64,000 nt of DNA from Amycolatopsis aidingensis (GTDB lineage Bacteria; Actinomycetota; Actinomycetes; Mycobacteriales; Pseudonocardiaceae), in contig NZ_CP076538.1 in the NCBI RefSeq assembly GCF_018885265.1, positions 1,276,001 to 1,340,000 on the forward strand. Reading direction: 5' to 3'. The translations under genes and the position numbers were made by a program. This document shows positions 54,750-63,065 of this stretch, one piece after another (the stretch's first letter is position 1; each line of letters opens with the position of its first letter). A model generated the notes under the pieces. That model was given only the letters and a program-made list of their open reading frames with translations. It had not been told where the DNA came from and ran no database searches.

Positions 54750-55394
54750 GTGAGCCAGCAGGACGTGGAACGGGTCGTGCGCTACAACGAGCAGCGGCAG
54801 CAGGAGTACGAGTCGTCGGAGCTGGTCCGGTTGCTGACGGACGGGAACACCGCGGCGGAAACGAAAAAGGCCGTGCTCACCTACCTACAGCCGTGGTCGC
54901 ACGCCTTCCAGCGGATGATCAGTGCCAGGGTCACCTTCGAGACCGACCCGCAGCTGCGGGCGCTCGCGCTGGAGCATCAGCAGGAGGAGATCGGGCACGA
55001 CGCCATCCTGGCCCGCAGCCGCGCGGACGATCATCGGGTGGTCTGGGACCCGGTGATCGAAGCGGGCTCCTCGTGGTTCGTGGACCAGTTCGCCGTCCTG
55101 CCAGGTGTGCAGCGTGCCGTCCTCGCGCATCTCGCGCTGGAAGCGGGAAGCCTGGTGTTCAGCAGGGCCGGCACGCAAGCTTTTCCGGACGACCCCTACT
55201 TCGAGTTGCACGACGAGGCCGACGCCGAGCATCTCGAGATGGGTTACCGGGTGCTGCGGGAACGCACCGACTGGGCCGCGGACGAGGTCATCGCCGTGCT
55301 GGACCGGGCCTGGCAGGTCATCACCATGGTGTCCGATCGCATTGCCGAGTGTGCCCGGCGGGACACCGGGGCCGCCATCACCGCGGCACCATGA
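54750..55394 (+). CDS. Heme-oxygenase-fold (HDO/TenA-like) protein
   Basis: All-helical protein of 214 aa. Candidate metal ligands are H76, E79/E80 and H83 in EHQQEEIGH, E131 in ALEAGS, and D155-H161 in DEADAEHLEMG, arranged like the second and third helices of heme-oxygenase-like di-iron oxidases; a TenA/PqqC-like protein is the alternative. The GTG at 54750 follows GGAAGGAG. It lies 31 bp after the prenyltransferase and overlaps the nucleotidyltransferase gene as ATGA. It could oxidise a prenylated aromatic or an amine. Confidence 0.7.
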   Translation: MSQQDVERVVRYNEQRQQEYESSELVRLLTDGNTAAETKKAVLTYLQPWSHAFQRMISARVTFETDPQLRALALEHQQEEIGHDAILARSRADDHRVVWDPVIEAGSSWFVDQFAVLPGVQRAVLAHLALEAGSLVFSRAGTQAFPDDPYFELHDEADAEHLEMGYRVLRERTDWAADEVIAVLDRAWQVITMVSDRIAECARRDTGAAITAAP

Positions 55395-56260
55395 CCGACC
55401 CGGTCAGCGCGGCACGCGCCGTCGCCGTCGCCTGCGCCCATGACTTCCGGGACGCGTTCCCCGCGCGGCTGACCGCGGTCTACCTGCTGGGCAGCCTCGC
55501 CTACGGCGGCTATGCCCCGGCCGTCAGCGATATCGACCTCGCCCTCGTCCTCACCGAGACCCGGGACGATGATCGCGGCGTCATCGAGGCAACCGGCGAA
55601 GCCCTGCGCGGGCGGGATGGCTTGTACCGCAAGCTGTCCGTCTTCTGGGGCTCGCTGCCGGCGCTGCGCACCGGGCTGGAGGACGGACGTTTTCCCGCGC
55701 TCGACCGCCTGGAGCTGGCCGAGCACGGTGAGCTCCTGCTCGGCGCCGATGTCGCCGGGCAGGTCGCCCGCCCGGCCGCCGAGGAGCTGCTGGTGGAAAG
55801 TGCCCGGTTCGCCGTAACGGTGCTGGCGACCGATGAGGTGACCGCCGAGTTCCAGCACCCCCACCGCCTGCTGACGGATCCGGTGTGGTTCACCAAGGCC
55901 GTGTTGTTCCCGGTCCGCTTCCTCTACTCCAGCACCAGGACGACCGGACGTGCCGCCACCAATGACGAGGCCATCGCCTGGTACCTGGCGAGCGGTGCCG
56001 GCACCGCCGCCGCGTCCCTGGTCCGTCTGGCGGCGCGGGTCCGGGCGGGAGAGCCGCTGGATCCCGCGCAAGCGGAGGCCCGGCTGGCGGCCGGCCTGCT
56101 CCCGCTCTACCGGCACTACATCGACGACCAGGCCAGCCGGTTACGGCATGTTCAGTCCGCAGTGGACCTCGTGACCGCATTCACACGGTGGGGAAGGCGG
56201 CTTGCCGAGATCGACCCTCCCCTCAACTCGCGGCACCCGGCAGAAGGGCCGTGGCGGTAG
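55391..56260 (+). CDS. Nucleotidyltransferase-domain protein
   Basis: Protein of 289 aa with an N-terminal polymerase-beta-type nucleotidyltransferase motif (GSLAYGGYAPAVSDIDLAL: Gly34-Ser35, Asp47, Asp49) and a helical C-terminal half with LSVFWGSLPAL and HRLLTDPVWFTKAV. Aminoglycoside adenylyltransferases share this layout, but a small-molecule substrate or a toxin-antitoxin-like role is also possible. Start ATG overlaps the preceding stop. Its 3' end overlaps the convergent LysR gene by 38 bp. The operon context suggests it modifies, or protects against, the product of the prenyltransferase pair. Confidence 0.75.
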   Translation: MTDPVSAARAVAVACAHDFRDAFPARLTAVYLLGSLAYGGYAPAVSDIDLALVLTETRDDDRGVIEATGEALRGRDGLYRKLSVFWGSLPALRTGLEDGRFPALDRLELAEHGELLLGADVAGQVARPAAEELLVESARFAVTVLATDEVTAEFQHPHRLLTDPVWFTKAVLFPVRFLYSSTRTTGRAATNDEAIAWYLASGAGTAAASLVRLAARVRAGEPLDPAQAEARLAAGLLPLYRHYIDDQASRLRHVQSAVDLVTAFTRWGRRLAEIDPPLNSRHPAEGPWR

Positions 56261-57140
56261 TGGTGATTGTGGACAGCGCCGTGGTGAGCACGGGATGGCC
56301 CTGACGACCGCGCCGGGTGGCGGCGAGGATGCGGCGGGTCGGGGCCGGTTCACCGTGTAGCGGGATGCGGGTGACCGGCCAGTCGTGCAGCCGGGCGAGC
56401 CGGGGTACCAGGATGATGCCGAAGCCGTGTGCCACCAGCGCGGTTCCGGTGTCCCATTCGTCGGCGTAGTGGGCGATGTTCGGGGTGAAGCCCGCGGCCG
56501 TGCAGGCGCTCAGCACCAGGTGATGATAGGTGCTGCCGGGGCGGCCGAGGATCCATGGCTCGTCGGCGGCGTCGGCGAGGGTGACGGTGCGCCGCCGGGT
56601 CAGCCGGTGCCGCTGCGGCACCACAAGGTCCAGCGGGTCGCCAAGCAGCGGTTGCTGGGTGAAACGCTCGTCGGCCGTTGGCGGGGTGTCCGCGGTGCTG
56701 ATCACCAGGGCGAGATCGGCGTCCCCGGCCAGCAGCAGGTCGAAGCAGCGCGCCGGTTCGGCCTCGATCACCCTGACCCGGATCTGCGGATAGTCGTCCC
56801 TGAGCGCGGCGGCCGCCGTCGGCAGCAGGTGGGTGGCGGCGGTGGAGAAGCCGCACAGGGTGAACGGGCCGCTGGGTTCGCCGGTCTCCGCGGCCAGTTC
56901 GGCGTAGGCGCGCTCGACCTGGGCGTGCAGTGCCCCGGCGTGCCGCAGCACGGTGCGTGCCGCGGTGGTGAGCTGGACCCCGCGGCCGGAGGGGGCCAGC
57001 AGTTCGACGCCGAGTTCCGCGGCGAGCTGACGTAGCCGGTAGGACACCGCCGAGGGGGTGTAGTGCAGTGCGGCCGCGGCCGCGGTGACCGTGCCGTGGT
57101 GTGCGACCGCCTCCAGCACCTTGATCTTGGGGTCGAGCAT
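56223..57140 (-). CDS. LysR-family transcriptional regulator
   Basis: 305 aa: N-terminal winged helix (VLEAVAHHGTVTAAAAALHY, TPSAVSYRLRQLAAELG) and a periplasmic-binding-like effector domain (PFTLCGFSTAATHLLPTAAA, GDADLALVIS, GFGIILVPRLA). The ATG at 57140 (MLDPKIKVLE) fits the family start; the frame is open further upstream without homology. Divergent from an MFS transporter gene 73 bp away, its likely target. Confidence 0.9.
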   Translation of the reverse strand: MLDPKIKVLEAVAHHGTVTAAAAALHYTPSAVSYRLRQLAAELGVELLAPSGRGVQLTTAARTVLRHAGALHAQVERAYAELAAETGEPSGPFTLCGFSTAATHLLPTAAAALRDDYPQIRVRVIEAEPARCFDLLLAGDADLALVISTADTPPTADERFTQQPLLGDPLDLVVPQRHRLTRRRTVTLADAADEPWILGRPGSTYHHLVLSACTAAGFTPNIAHYADEWDTGTALVAHGFGIILVPRLARLHDWPVTRIPLHGEPAPTRRILAATRRGRQGHPVLTTALSTITTTATALLPGAAS

Positions 57141-57213
57141 GCAACCATTTTGCACGTTCGGCTCCAGAAACGTTTGATTCTGTTCATGACTTAGCGACGG
57201 CAGGCTGTGCGGC

Positions 57214-58542
57214 GTGCTGTTGCTGACGCGTTCTGGCGCACCCGCGGTGCGCACGGGGATCTACGTACTGGTGGTACTCACCGCCGGGGCTTACCTGCCG
57301 AGCCCGCTGTATCCCGGCTACCAGGAGGCACTGGGGTTCAGCGATCTGACGATGACGCTGATCTACGCGACGTTCGCGTTGGTCAGCGCCCCTGCGCTGG
57401 TGCTGTGCGGGTCCGCGTCCGATGCGCTGGGGCCACGGGGGATGCTGCGCGCAGGCGTCCTGGCGGCCGCGGTCGGCACCGGCTGCTTCGCACTGGCATC
57501 CGGGCCTACCTGGCTGGTGGCCGGGCGGGCCGCACAGGGAATCGCGCTGGGTGCGGCCACCGGCGCGGCGAGCGCCCTGATCGGCAGCCATGCGACCGCG
57601 TCGAACCGGGCAGGCGGGACCGGCCTTGCCGGTACGGCGTTCGTGGCCGGCACCGCCATGGGGCCGATCCTCGGTGGGCTACTGGCGCAGTACGCGCCGG
57701 CACCGCGGGTGCTGCCCTTCGTGCTGCACCTGGTGCTGCTGTGGTTCGCCTGGCGGGCCGTCTCGGCCCTGCCAGCGCCGCCCGTGCCGGGTGCGCGGCG
57801 CTGGAAACCAACTCGTCCCCGCGTTCCCGCCGGGATGCGGCCGCTGTTCGCCACCGCCGCGCTGACCGGGTTTCTTGCCTGGACGGTGGCCGGCCTCTTT
57901 CTTTCGGTCATCCCGGCACTGCTCAACTATGCGGCACACACCAACCTCGCGGTCACCGGGGGAGTGCTGGGCGCCGTGCTGGTGTGCTCGGTGCTGACGC
58001 AACCCCTGGTGCCCCGGATCGGTTCCCGGTCCGCGCAGTTGGCCGGGCTGGCCGCGATGTTCGGCAGCCTGGCGCTCCTGGCGCTGACCGTCGGTGGCTC
58101 GCCTCCGGCGACTCTGCTCGCGGCGATCATCGCCGGTGCCGGACACGGGCTGGCCTACGGCGGCGCCACCGCCGCCGTGGAGCGGGGCACACCGGCCCGG
58201 CAGCGTGGCGCCGTCACCGGTGCGCTCTATCTCGCCTTCTATCTCGGCGCCGGCGGTCCGGCCATCGCCATCGGCCTGCTCACGCTCGGCCTGCCCTTAC
58301 CGGCCGCGACCTTCTGGGTGGCCGCCGCGGCGGCCGTGCTCGTGCCGCCTGCCGCCGCGGCGGTGGCCCGGTTCGGCGAGCCCCGGCGTGGCCCGGCGCA
58401 AGCGGTGACTCGGGCGGCTGTACCGGTGCCTCGCACCGCGCGGCGTCACCCCTTGGCTTCGCGGTGGAACCACGGTGGACGTTCGAAGAAGGTGTCCAGT
58501 GCCACCACCGCCTCGGTGGCCGAGACCCCTGGTACCTCGTAG
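57214..58542 (+). CDS. MFS transporter
   Basis: Integral membrane protein of 442 aa with about 12 hydrophobic segments and the A-like loop CGSASDALGPRGML between TM2 and TM3, plus GRAAQGIALGAATGAASALI in TM4. Likely a small-molecule efflux permease. The GTG at 57214 begins MLLLTRSG. Divergent from a LysR gene. Its last 40 or so residues are charged and basic and overlap the convergent Lrp gene by 97 bp, so the true functional end may lie earlier. Confidence 0.87.
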   Translation: MLLLTRSGAPAVRTGIYVLVVLTAGAYLPSPLYPGYQEALGFSDLTMTLIYATFALVSAPALVLCGSASDALGPRGMLRAGVLAAAVGTGCFALASGPTWLVAGRAAQGIALGAATGAASALIGSHATASNRAGGTGLAGTAFVAGTAMGPILGGLLAQYAPAPRVLPFVLHLVLLWFAWRAVSALPAPPVPGARRWKPTRPRVPAGMRPLFATAALTGFLAWTVAGLFLSVIPALLNYAAHTNLAVTGGVLGAVLVCSVLTQPLVPRIGSRSAQLAGLAAMFGSLALLALTVGGSPPATLLAAIIAGAGHGLAYGGATAAVERGTPARQRGAVTGALYLAFYLGAGGPAIAIGLLTLGLPLPAATFWVAAAAAVLVPPAAAAVARFGEPRRGPAQAVTRAAVPVPRTARRHPLASRWNHGGRSKKVSSATTASVAETPGTS

Positions 58543-58904
58543 AGCCGCCGGAGCACATCCTGCAACGCCCCGGTTCCGGTGGTCCGGACCTTCACCAGCA
58601 CGGAAGCCGATCCGGCAACGACGTGAGCCTCCTCGACCTCCGGGATCGCCGCCAGTGCCGTCGAGGTCGGCTCGTCGCCCATCCAGGTGGCGCCGTCGAT
58701 CAGCACGAAGGCGAGCACGTCCAGGTCCATCGCGGCGGGGTCGATGTCCACGGTCGTACGGCGGATCACGCCGCGCTCGCGGAGCTTGCGCACCCGCTCG
58801 TGTGCCGCTCCGGCGGACAGCCCGGCGGCGGCGCCCAGTGCCGCGTAGGAGGTGGTCGCGTCTTCCTGTAGCGCGGCCAGTAGCCGCCGGTCGATGTCGT
58901 CCAT
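58446..58904 (-). CDS. Lrp/AsnC-family transcriptional regulator
   Basis: Feast/famine regulator of 152 aa: N-terminal helix-turn-helix (MDDIDRRLLAALQEDATTSY, AAGLSAGAAHERVRKLRERG) and a C-terminal RAM ligand domain (VLAFVLIDG, VEEAHVVAGSASVLVKVRT). Divergent from an SMP-30 gene; the 78-bp region between is markedly AT-rich (TCATATAG, ATCATACTAAATGAAATC), suiting Lrp binding and promoter melting. Its end overlaps the MFS gene. Confidence 0.9.
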   Translation of the reverse strand: MDDIDRRLLAALQEDATTSYAALGAAAGLSAGAAHERVRKLRERGVIRRTTVDIDPAAMDLDVLAFVLIDGATWMGDEPTSTALAAIPEVEEAHVVAGSASVLVKVRTTGTGALQDVLRRLYEVPGVSATEAVVALDTFFERPPWFHREAKG

Positions 58905-58982
58905 ATCACTCCATGACTGGATGCTCGTATGTCATATAGTCTCGGTGAAATCATACTAAATGAAATCTTGTCTGGGGTGGAC

Positions 58983-59873
58983 ATGGCTGATTCTGTTTCC
59001 GCTGTCTTCCAGGTGTGGGACGAGCGGTTCGCGCGCGTTGGCGGTGACTCGCGGCTGGAGCGCCTGTACTCGGGCTGCCGGTGGGCCGAGGGCGGGGTGT
59101 ACTTCCCGGCGAGCCGGTCGCTGGTGTACAGCGATATTCCCAATGACCGCATGCTGCGCTGGGACGAGACGACCGGCGCGGTCGGCGTGTTCCGGCAGCC
59201 CTCCGGCTACTCCAACGGCAACACCGTCGATCGGCAGGGCCGGATGCTGACCTGCGAACAGGGCAACCGGCGGGTCACCAGGACCGAGCACGACGGTTCG
59301 ATCACCGTTCTGGCCGACCGCTTCCGGGGCAAGCGGTTCAACAGCCCCAACGACCTCGTCGAGGCCGCCGACGGGGCCGTGTGGTTCACCGATCCCGACT
59401 ACGGAATCAGCAGCGACTACGAGGGCCTGCGCGCGGAGAGCGAGATCGGCGCCTGCAACGTCTACCGCGTGGATCCCGTGGGCGGGGTCACCGTCGTGGC
59501 CGACGATTTCGTGCGCCCCAACGGGTTGGCCTTCTCCCCGGACGGCTCCTTGCTGTACGTCGCCGATACCAGGGCGGGGCATATCCGGGTCTTCGAGGTG
59601 ACCGCGCGCGGCACCCTCAGCGGGGGCGCGGAGCTGGCACGCTGCGCCGCCGGAAAGTTCGACGGGATACGGGTCGACCTCGAAGGCAGGCTCTGGGCGG
59701 CAACCGGTGAGGGCCTGCACTGCTTCGCGCCGGACGGCACGCTGCTCGGCGCACTGAAGGTTCCCGAGGAGGTCGCGAACCTTGTCTTCGGTGGCCCCAA
59801 ACGGAACCGCCTGTTCATCTGCGCCAGCACCTCGGTCTATTCGATCATGCTGAACGTGACCGGGGCACGGTGA
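58983..59873 (+). CDS. SMP-30/gluconolactonase-family lactonase
   Basis: Six-bladed beta-propeller enzyme of 296 aa. Metal-site residues of the family are visible: Glu in CRWAEGGVYF, Asn in FNSPNDLVE, Asn in VRPNGLAFSPDG and Asp in FDGIRVDLEG. Members hydrolyse sugar lactones or related esters in the cytoplasm. The ATG at 58983 follows GGGGTGG; an upstream start would begin inside the AT-rich operator region. Likely regulated by the divergent Lrp-type protein. Confidence 0.88.
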   Translation: MADSVSAVFQVWDERFARVGGDSRLERLYSGCRWAEGGVYFPASRSLVYSDIPNDRMLRWDETTGAVGVFRQPSGYSNGNTVDRQGRMLTCEQGNRRVTRTEHDGSITVLADRFRGKRFNSPNDLVEAADGAVWFTDPDYGISSDYEGLRAESEIGACNVYRVDPVGGVTVVADDFVRPNGLAFSPDGSLLYVADTRAGHIRVFEVTARGTLSGGAELARCAAGKFDGIRVDLEGRLWAATGEGLHCFAPDGTLLGALKVPEEVANLVFGGPKRNRLFICASTSVYSIMLNVTGAR

Positions 59874-59930
59874 CCAACGGCCCGGACGGGCCGGGACACC
59901 CAGGTGCGGGAGGCGTAAGAGCCGGGTACC

Positions 59931-60800
59931 TCATTCCGGTTTCCGGGCCACCCCGGCGAGGACGATGGACTCGTTGGGGCGGTCGAAGGTGATTACCGGG
60001 GCGGTGCCGCCGAGATCTTCCGGGTGCCACAGTGTTGTCCAGGTGACCCCGGGGTCGAGCAGGGTGAGGTCGCCGAAGAGGCCGGTGATCTCCGCTTCGG
60101 TGCGCCAGATGACGGGATTGCCCGCGCTGTCGTACCTGCGTTTCAGATCGGCGAGCTTGTCCGCGAAGTCGGCGGGGATGCCGTCGGTGGTGACATGCGA
60201 GATGGCGAGGTAGGACCCTGGCGGCAGCAACTCCCGGTAGCGGGCGACGGCGACGGGGCCGAGCTCGGTGCCGTCCGCGCCCGGTTGCCGGATGTGCAGC
60301 ACGGCGATCAGCAGCAGCGCGATCGGCTGGTCCAGGTCGATGACCTCGCTGTCGGCCAGCTGGTTCCAGAGCCGGTCCGGATCGCGCATATCGGCCTGGA
60401 GCACGGTGTGGCGCCGCGGATCGCCGTGCTCCTGCAGCAGCTTGCGGGAATGCGCCACGGCGATGGGTTCGTGGTCGACGTAGGCGACATGAGCCTGCCC
60501 TGGGGCGAGCTCGTCGGCGACCTGATGGGTGTGCCCCATGGTCGGCAGGCCGGAGCCGATGTCGACGAACTGCCTTACTCCCTTGCGGATCAGGTGGCGG
60601 ACGGCCTTGTGCAGGAAAAGGCGGTTCGCCTTGGCGATGGGCCGGACGAGGGGGAAGGCCGTAAGGACCTGGTCGCCGAACCGGCGGTCGATGGTCCAGT
60701 TGGTCTCGCCTCCGAGGAAGTAGTCGTAGACCCTGGCCACGCTGGGGTGGTCGAGATCGAGGCCGGGTAGGGGAAACGAGTCCGCATCGCGCTCGGCCAC
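59931..60800 (-). CDS. SAM-dependent methyltransferase, Methyltransf_19 family
   Basis: 289-aa protein of the actinomycete-specific DUF574/Methyltransf_19 family: HPSVARVYDYFLGGETNW near the start, SAM motif FVDIGSGLPTMGHTH, VAYVDHEPIAVAHSRKLL and PVIWRTEAEITGLF. Substrate unknown. The GTG at 60800 lies behind AAGGGAGC, 14 bp after the upstream XRE gene. These genes commonly travel with XRE/DUF397 regulators, as here. Confidence 0.88.
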   Translation of the reverse strand: MAERDADSFPLPGLDLDHPSVARVYDYFLGGETNWTIDRRFGDQVLTAFPLVRPIAKANRLFLHKAVRHLIRKGVRQFVDIGSGLPTMGHTHQVADELAPGQAHVAYVDHEPIAVAHSRKLLQEHGDPRRHTVLQADMRDPDRLWNQLADSEVIDLDQPIALLLIAVLHIRQPGADGTELGPVAVARYRELLPPGSYLAISHVTTDGIPADFADKLADLKRRYDSAGNPVIWRTEAEITGLFGDLTLLDPGVTWTTLWHPEDLGGTAPVITFDRPNESIVLAGVARKPE

Positions 60801-60814
60801 GGCCGGTGCTCCCT

Positions 60815-61678
60815 TCAGTCGGTCAGCGGGGATCGCCGGTCCGCGAGCACCTCGCGGGTCCGGGCGGGGTCCATGGCGGCTTCGGCCAGCGCGTCCCAGG
60901 ACCGCTCGTAGCAGAGCAGGTCCTCGGCGTAGGCCCGCGGGGAGTTGTGCAGGTTCTCGGTGTAGACGAAGTCCCGGGTGCCGGGTTCGAACTCGAGGAT
61001 GGTGTAGTCGGGGTCGACGTAGACGATGGCCAGGTAGGGCACCAGGCGGATGGTCACGGTGTCGTAGTTGTCGATCAGCCACAGCATGTGGGTGAGCTGG
61101 TCGGCGGCGATATGCGGGCAGAGGCTGTGCACCAGGCGGTCGATCGCGCTCTCGCTGAGCAGGAACTCGAACCGGCAGCGGGGGTTGAGGTCGAACACCT
61201 TCTGCCGTTCCCACCGGTCCTGCATCGGCTCGTCCACGTTGTCGTAGCCGTAGGCTGTGTACTGGGCCAGCATGTAGCCCTCCGCGTGCAGCAGCCCGGA
61301 GATCCGCTCGCCGGTCCAGCTGCGGATCCTGGTGGCATCGCGCTCGAAGGCAGGCATATCGCGAAACCAGGTCGGCGAGGTGGTGGCGCGGTGCTCGTCC
61401 CGCAGCCGCAGCGAGCTGTTGACCCCGTTCATCTCCCGTAGTTCCGCCGCCACCTCGGCCGGGAGTTCGAGGGCGCCGACGATGGTGTCGAGATCCACGT
61501 ACTTGAGCCCGCAGTCGCCGCCCTCGATCTTGGCGATCTTGGACTGGCTGCAGCTGACCAGCTCGCCGAGCTGCTCCTGGGTGAGTCTTCGCCGTTCCCG
61601 CCAGTCCCGCAGCAACTCCCCGATCCGCACGCGCTGCGTGGCCACCGAGGGAGAGTGCCGCGCCGGGGACGTCGTCAC
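60815..61678 (-). CDS. XRE-family regulator with DUF5753 domain
   Basis: 287-aa DNA-binding protein: N-terminal Cro/C1 helix-turn-helix (RRRLTQEQLGELVSCSQSKIAKIEGG) and the long DUF5753 ligand/partner domain (SWTGERISGLLHAEGYMLAQY, DRWERQKVF, HMLWLIDNYDTVTIRLVPYL). A DUF397 gene lies 142 bp upstream on the same strand; such pairs act together as developmental or metabolic switches in Streptomyces and relatives. Start is a GTG at 61678. Confidence 0.9.
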   Translation of the reverse strand: MTTSPARHSPSVATQRVRIGELLRDWRERRRLTQEQLGELVSCSQSKIAKIEGGDCGLKYVDLDTIVGALELPAEVAAELREMNGVNSSLRLRDEHRATTSPTWFRDMPAFERDATRIRSWTGERISGLLHAEGYMLAQYTAYGYDNVDEPMQDRWERQKVFDLNPRCRFEFLLSESAIDRLVHSLCPHIAADQLTHMLWLIDNYDTVTIRLVPYLAIVYVDPDYTILEFEPGTRDFVYTENLHNSPRAYAEDLLCYERSWDALAEAAMDPARTREVLADRRSPLTD

Positions 61679-61820
61679 GTAGGGCTCCGGATCGGTCGAG
61701 AACGCCAGGATCGGCCCCAGTCTAGGGGTACTGAGCCAGGACGACGGCTCGGTGACGCGACTTCACCGACCGGTGGCCCGCATGCGCGCCGGAATGTCCG
61801 GAATGTTCAGCGGCGGACGT

Positions 61821-62051
61821 TCAGCGGTGGAACTGTCCAGAACGGACGGAGCTGAGGAAGGCCACCCATTCCTCGTCGTCGAACACCAGCACCGGCGAGC
61901 CGGGCAGTTTCGTGTCCCGCAGGCCGACCTTGCCCTCGGCGCCGAGGTTGACCTCCACGCAGTTGGCGTTGTTCGGACCGCAGGCTGCCGGCCGCTGCCA
62001 GGCTCCCTTCGGGAATGCGTCGTGCACGGTCTCCGGATCGTACCGTTCCAT
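61821..62051 (-). CDS. DUF397 protein
   Basis: 76-aa protein with the DUF397 pattern: WQRPAACGPNNANCVEVNLG, VGLRDTKLPGSPVLVFDDEEWVAFL (quoted in part) and the C-terminal SVRSGQF. Partner type for XRE/DUF5753 regulators. The ATG at 62051 follows GGAGGGGG. Two GTGGAATATTC sites lie 36 and 63 bp upstream. Confidence 0.93.
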   Translation of the reverse strand: MERYDPETVHDAFPKGAWQRPAACGPNNANCVEVNLGAEGKVGLRDTKLPGSPVLVFDDEEWVAFLSSVRSGQFHR

Positions 62052-62086
62052 GACGGCCCCCTCCTTGTTGCGCCCGATGGGTAGTG

Positions 62087-62121
62087 GAATATTCTGTACT
62101 CAGGATCAGCGTGGAATATTC
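62087..62121. promoter_or_regulatory. Paired GTGGAATATTC sites
   Basis: GAATATTC, a perfect 8-bp palindrome, occurs at 62087-62094 and 62114-62121 with the same GTG-type prefix (GTGGAATATTC), 27 bp apart and just upstream of the DUF397 start. A third copy is at 62292-62299. Candidate operator of the XRE/DUF397 system. Confidence 0.45.
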
Positions 62122-62291
62122 GACATGCAAGCCCGGAGTTTTCTGATCATGGCCGTGACCGGTGAAATTTCGCCTGTGTGGGCGACGGGTGGAATGACGC
62201 CGTCCGGTGCGCGCCATGTTCTGCCGGGCAGAAACCGTTCATCGTTTCACTCTGACCGTTTACCGACGCATACCCCGTTAGCCGATGGACC

Positions 62292-62299
62292 GAATATTC
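62292..62299. promoter_or_regulatory. Third GAATATTC palindrome
   Basis: CGAATATTCC context, inverted relative to the paired sites, 171 bp farther from the DUF397 gene. Confidence 0.3.
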
Positions 62300-62439
62300 C
62301 ATGGTCCGATGGAATCTGCGTGCCGGTGTTCGCGGGCGACGGGAGAGTTCGGGTGGCGGCAGCACACGGGCGGGCGCGGGGCGGCCCCCGTGCCCACGCC
62401 GGGAGGGCGCGGGGCACGGGGGCCGGTGCCGGACCGGCG

Positions 62440-62808
62440 TCAGTTCCCGCCGTGTGGTGTGCGGCGTGCGCGCAGTGCCAGGCACAGGTTGGCCAGCAGC
62501 AGTGCTCCGGAGGCACCCAGCCCGCCCGCGAGGCCGACCGTCATCGTCGTGACCGCGCCCAGCGCCAGCGCCAGCACCAGCGCCACCTGCAGGGTCACGC
62601 TCCAGCGCCGGAACAGGCCCCGGGCGTCCAGCCAGGCGGCCAGGCATCGGATGCGGTGTCCCCATGCGCCCGTGCCGGCCTCGTTCGGGGCAACCATCAC
62701 CCGAAGGTGGGAGTCGCTGTCTACCGACGCGCAGTCCCGGCATCCGTACTCATGGGCGTCGCTTCCCTGGTGACCTGGCCAGTCCGGGGTTGGCGGCTCT
62801 ACACTCAT
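62440..62808 (-). CDS. Small membrane protein, function unknown
   Basis: 122 aa. The soluble N-terminal half holds a cysteine pair (YGCRDCASVD) and an RIRCLAAW segment; the C-terminal half has two transmembrane helices (SVTLQVALVLALALGAVTTM and LGASGALLLANLCLAL). The ATG at 62808 follows AAGGCAAGGAAC. No family recognised. Coding potential is supported by the clear start context and coherent hydrophobic pattern rather than homology. Confidence 0.55.
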   Translation of the reverse strand: MSVEPPTPDWPGHQGSDAHEYGCRDCASVDSDSHLRVMVAPNEAGTGAWGHRIRCLAAWLDARGLFRRWSVTLQVALVLALALGAVTTMTVGLAGGLGASGALLLANLCLALRARRTPHGGN

Positions 62809-62850
62809 CTTGTTGTTCCTTGCCTTGTGAAATGGGTGGGTACAACATCC

Positions 62851-62880
62851 GCGCGGCTCCCCCTGGCCGGGGAGCCGCGC
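62851..62880. terminator. Strong stem-loop (terminator or leader attenuator)
   Basis: GCGCGGCTCCCC and GGGGAGCCGCGC form a perfect 12-bp stem with a 6-nt loop. Read on the plus strand it is followed by ATCTTTAT. It lies 43 bp before the small membrane protein start on the minus strand, so it may instead fold in that gene's leader. Confidence 0.45.
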
Positions 62881-63036
62881 ATCTTTATGCGCAGCCAGTC
62901 CTCGCGGTGGTCCAGAACAGTTCCGGACCATCGCATTCTCGCTACGGCGTCATGATGACACGGAGCAAATCTTAGGGCGCTCCACGGTCCCGTTTCCACG
63001 TCGACCCGTATTCGCCCGATCAAGATCCGCAATTCC

Positions 63037-63065
63037 GCACTCGATTAGGTTCTACTCGATCGAGT
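63037..63065. promoter_or_regulatory. Nested inverted repeats of ACTCGAT
   Basis: CACTCGAT (63037-63044) pairs with ATCGAGTG (63058-63065), and ACTCGATCGAGT (63053-63064) is itself a perfect 12-bp palindrome. Possible operator in the divergent region, about 290 bp before the hydrolase start. Confidence 0.3.

Larger units (their letters stand above)
62052..62439. other. Intergenic region with GAATATTC palindromes
   Basis: 388 bp between the DUF397 gene and the small membrane protein gene. No gene seen. It is unusually AT-rich around 62085-62130. Confidence 0.5.
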
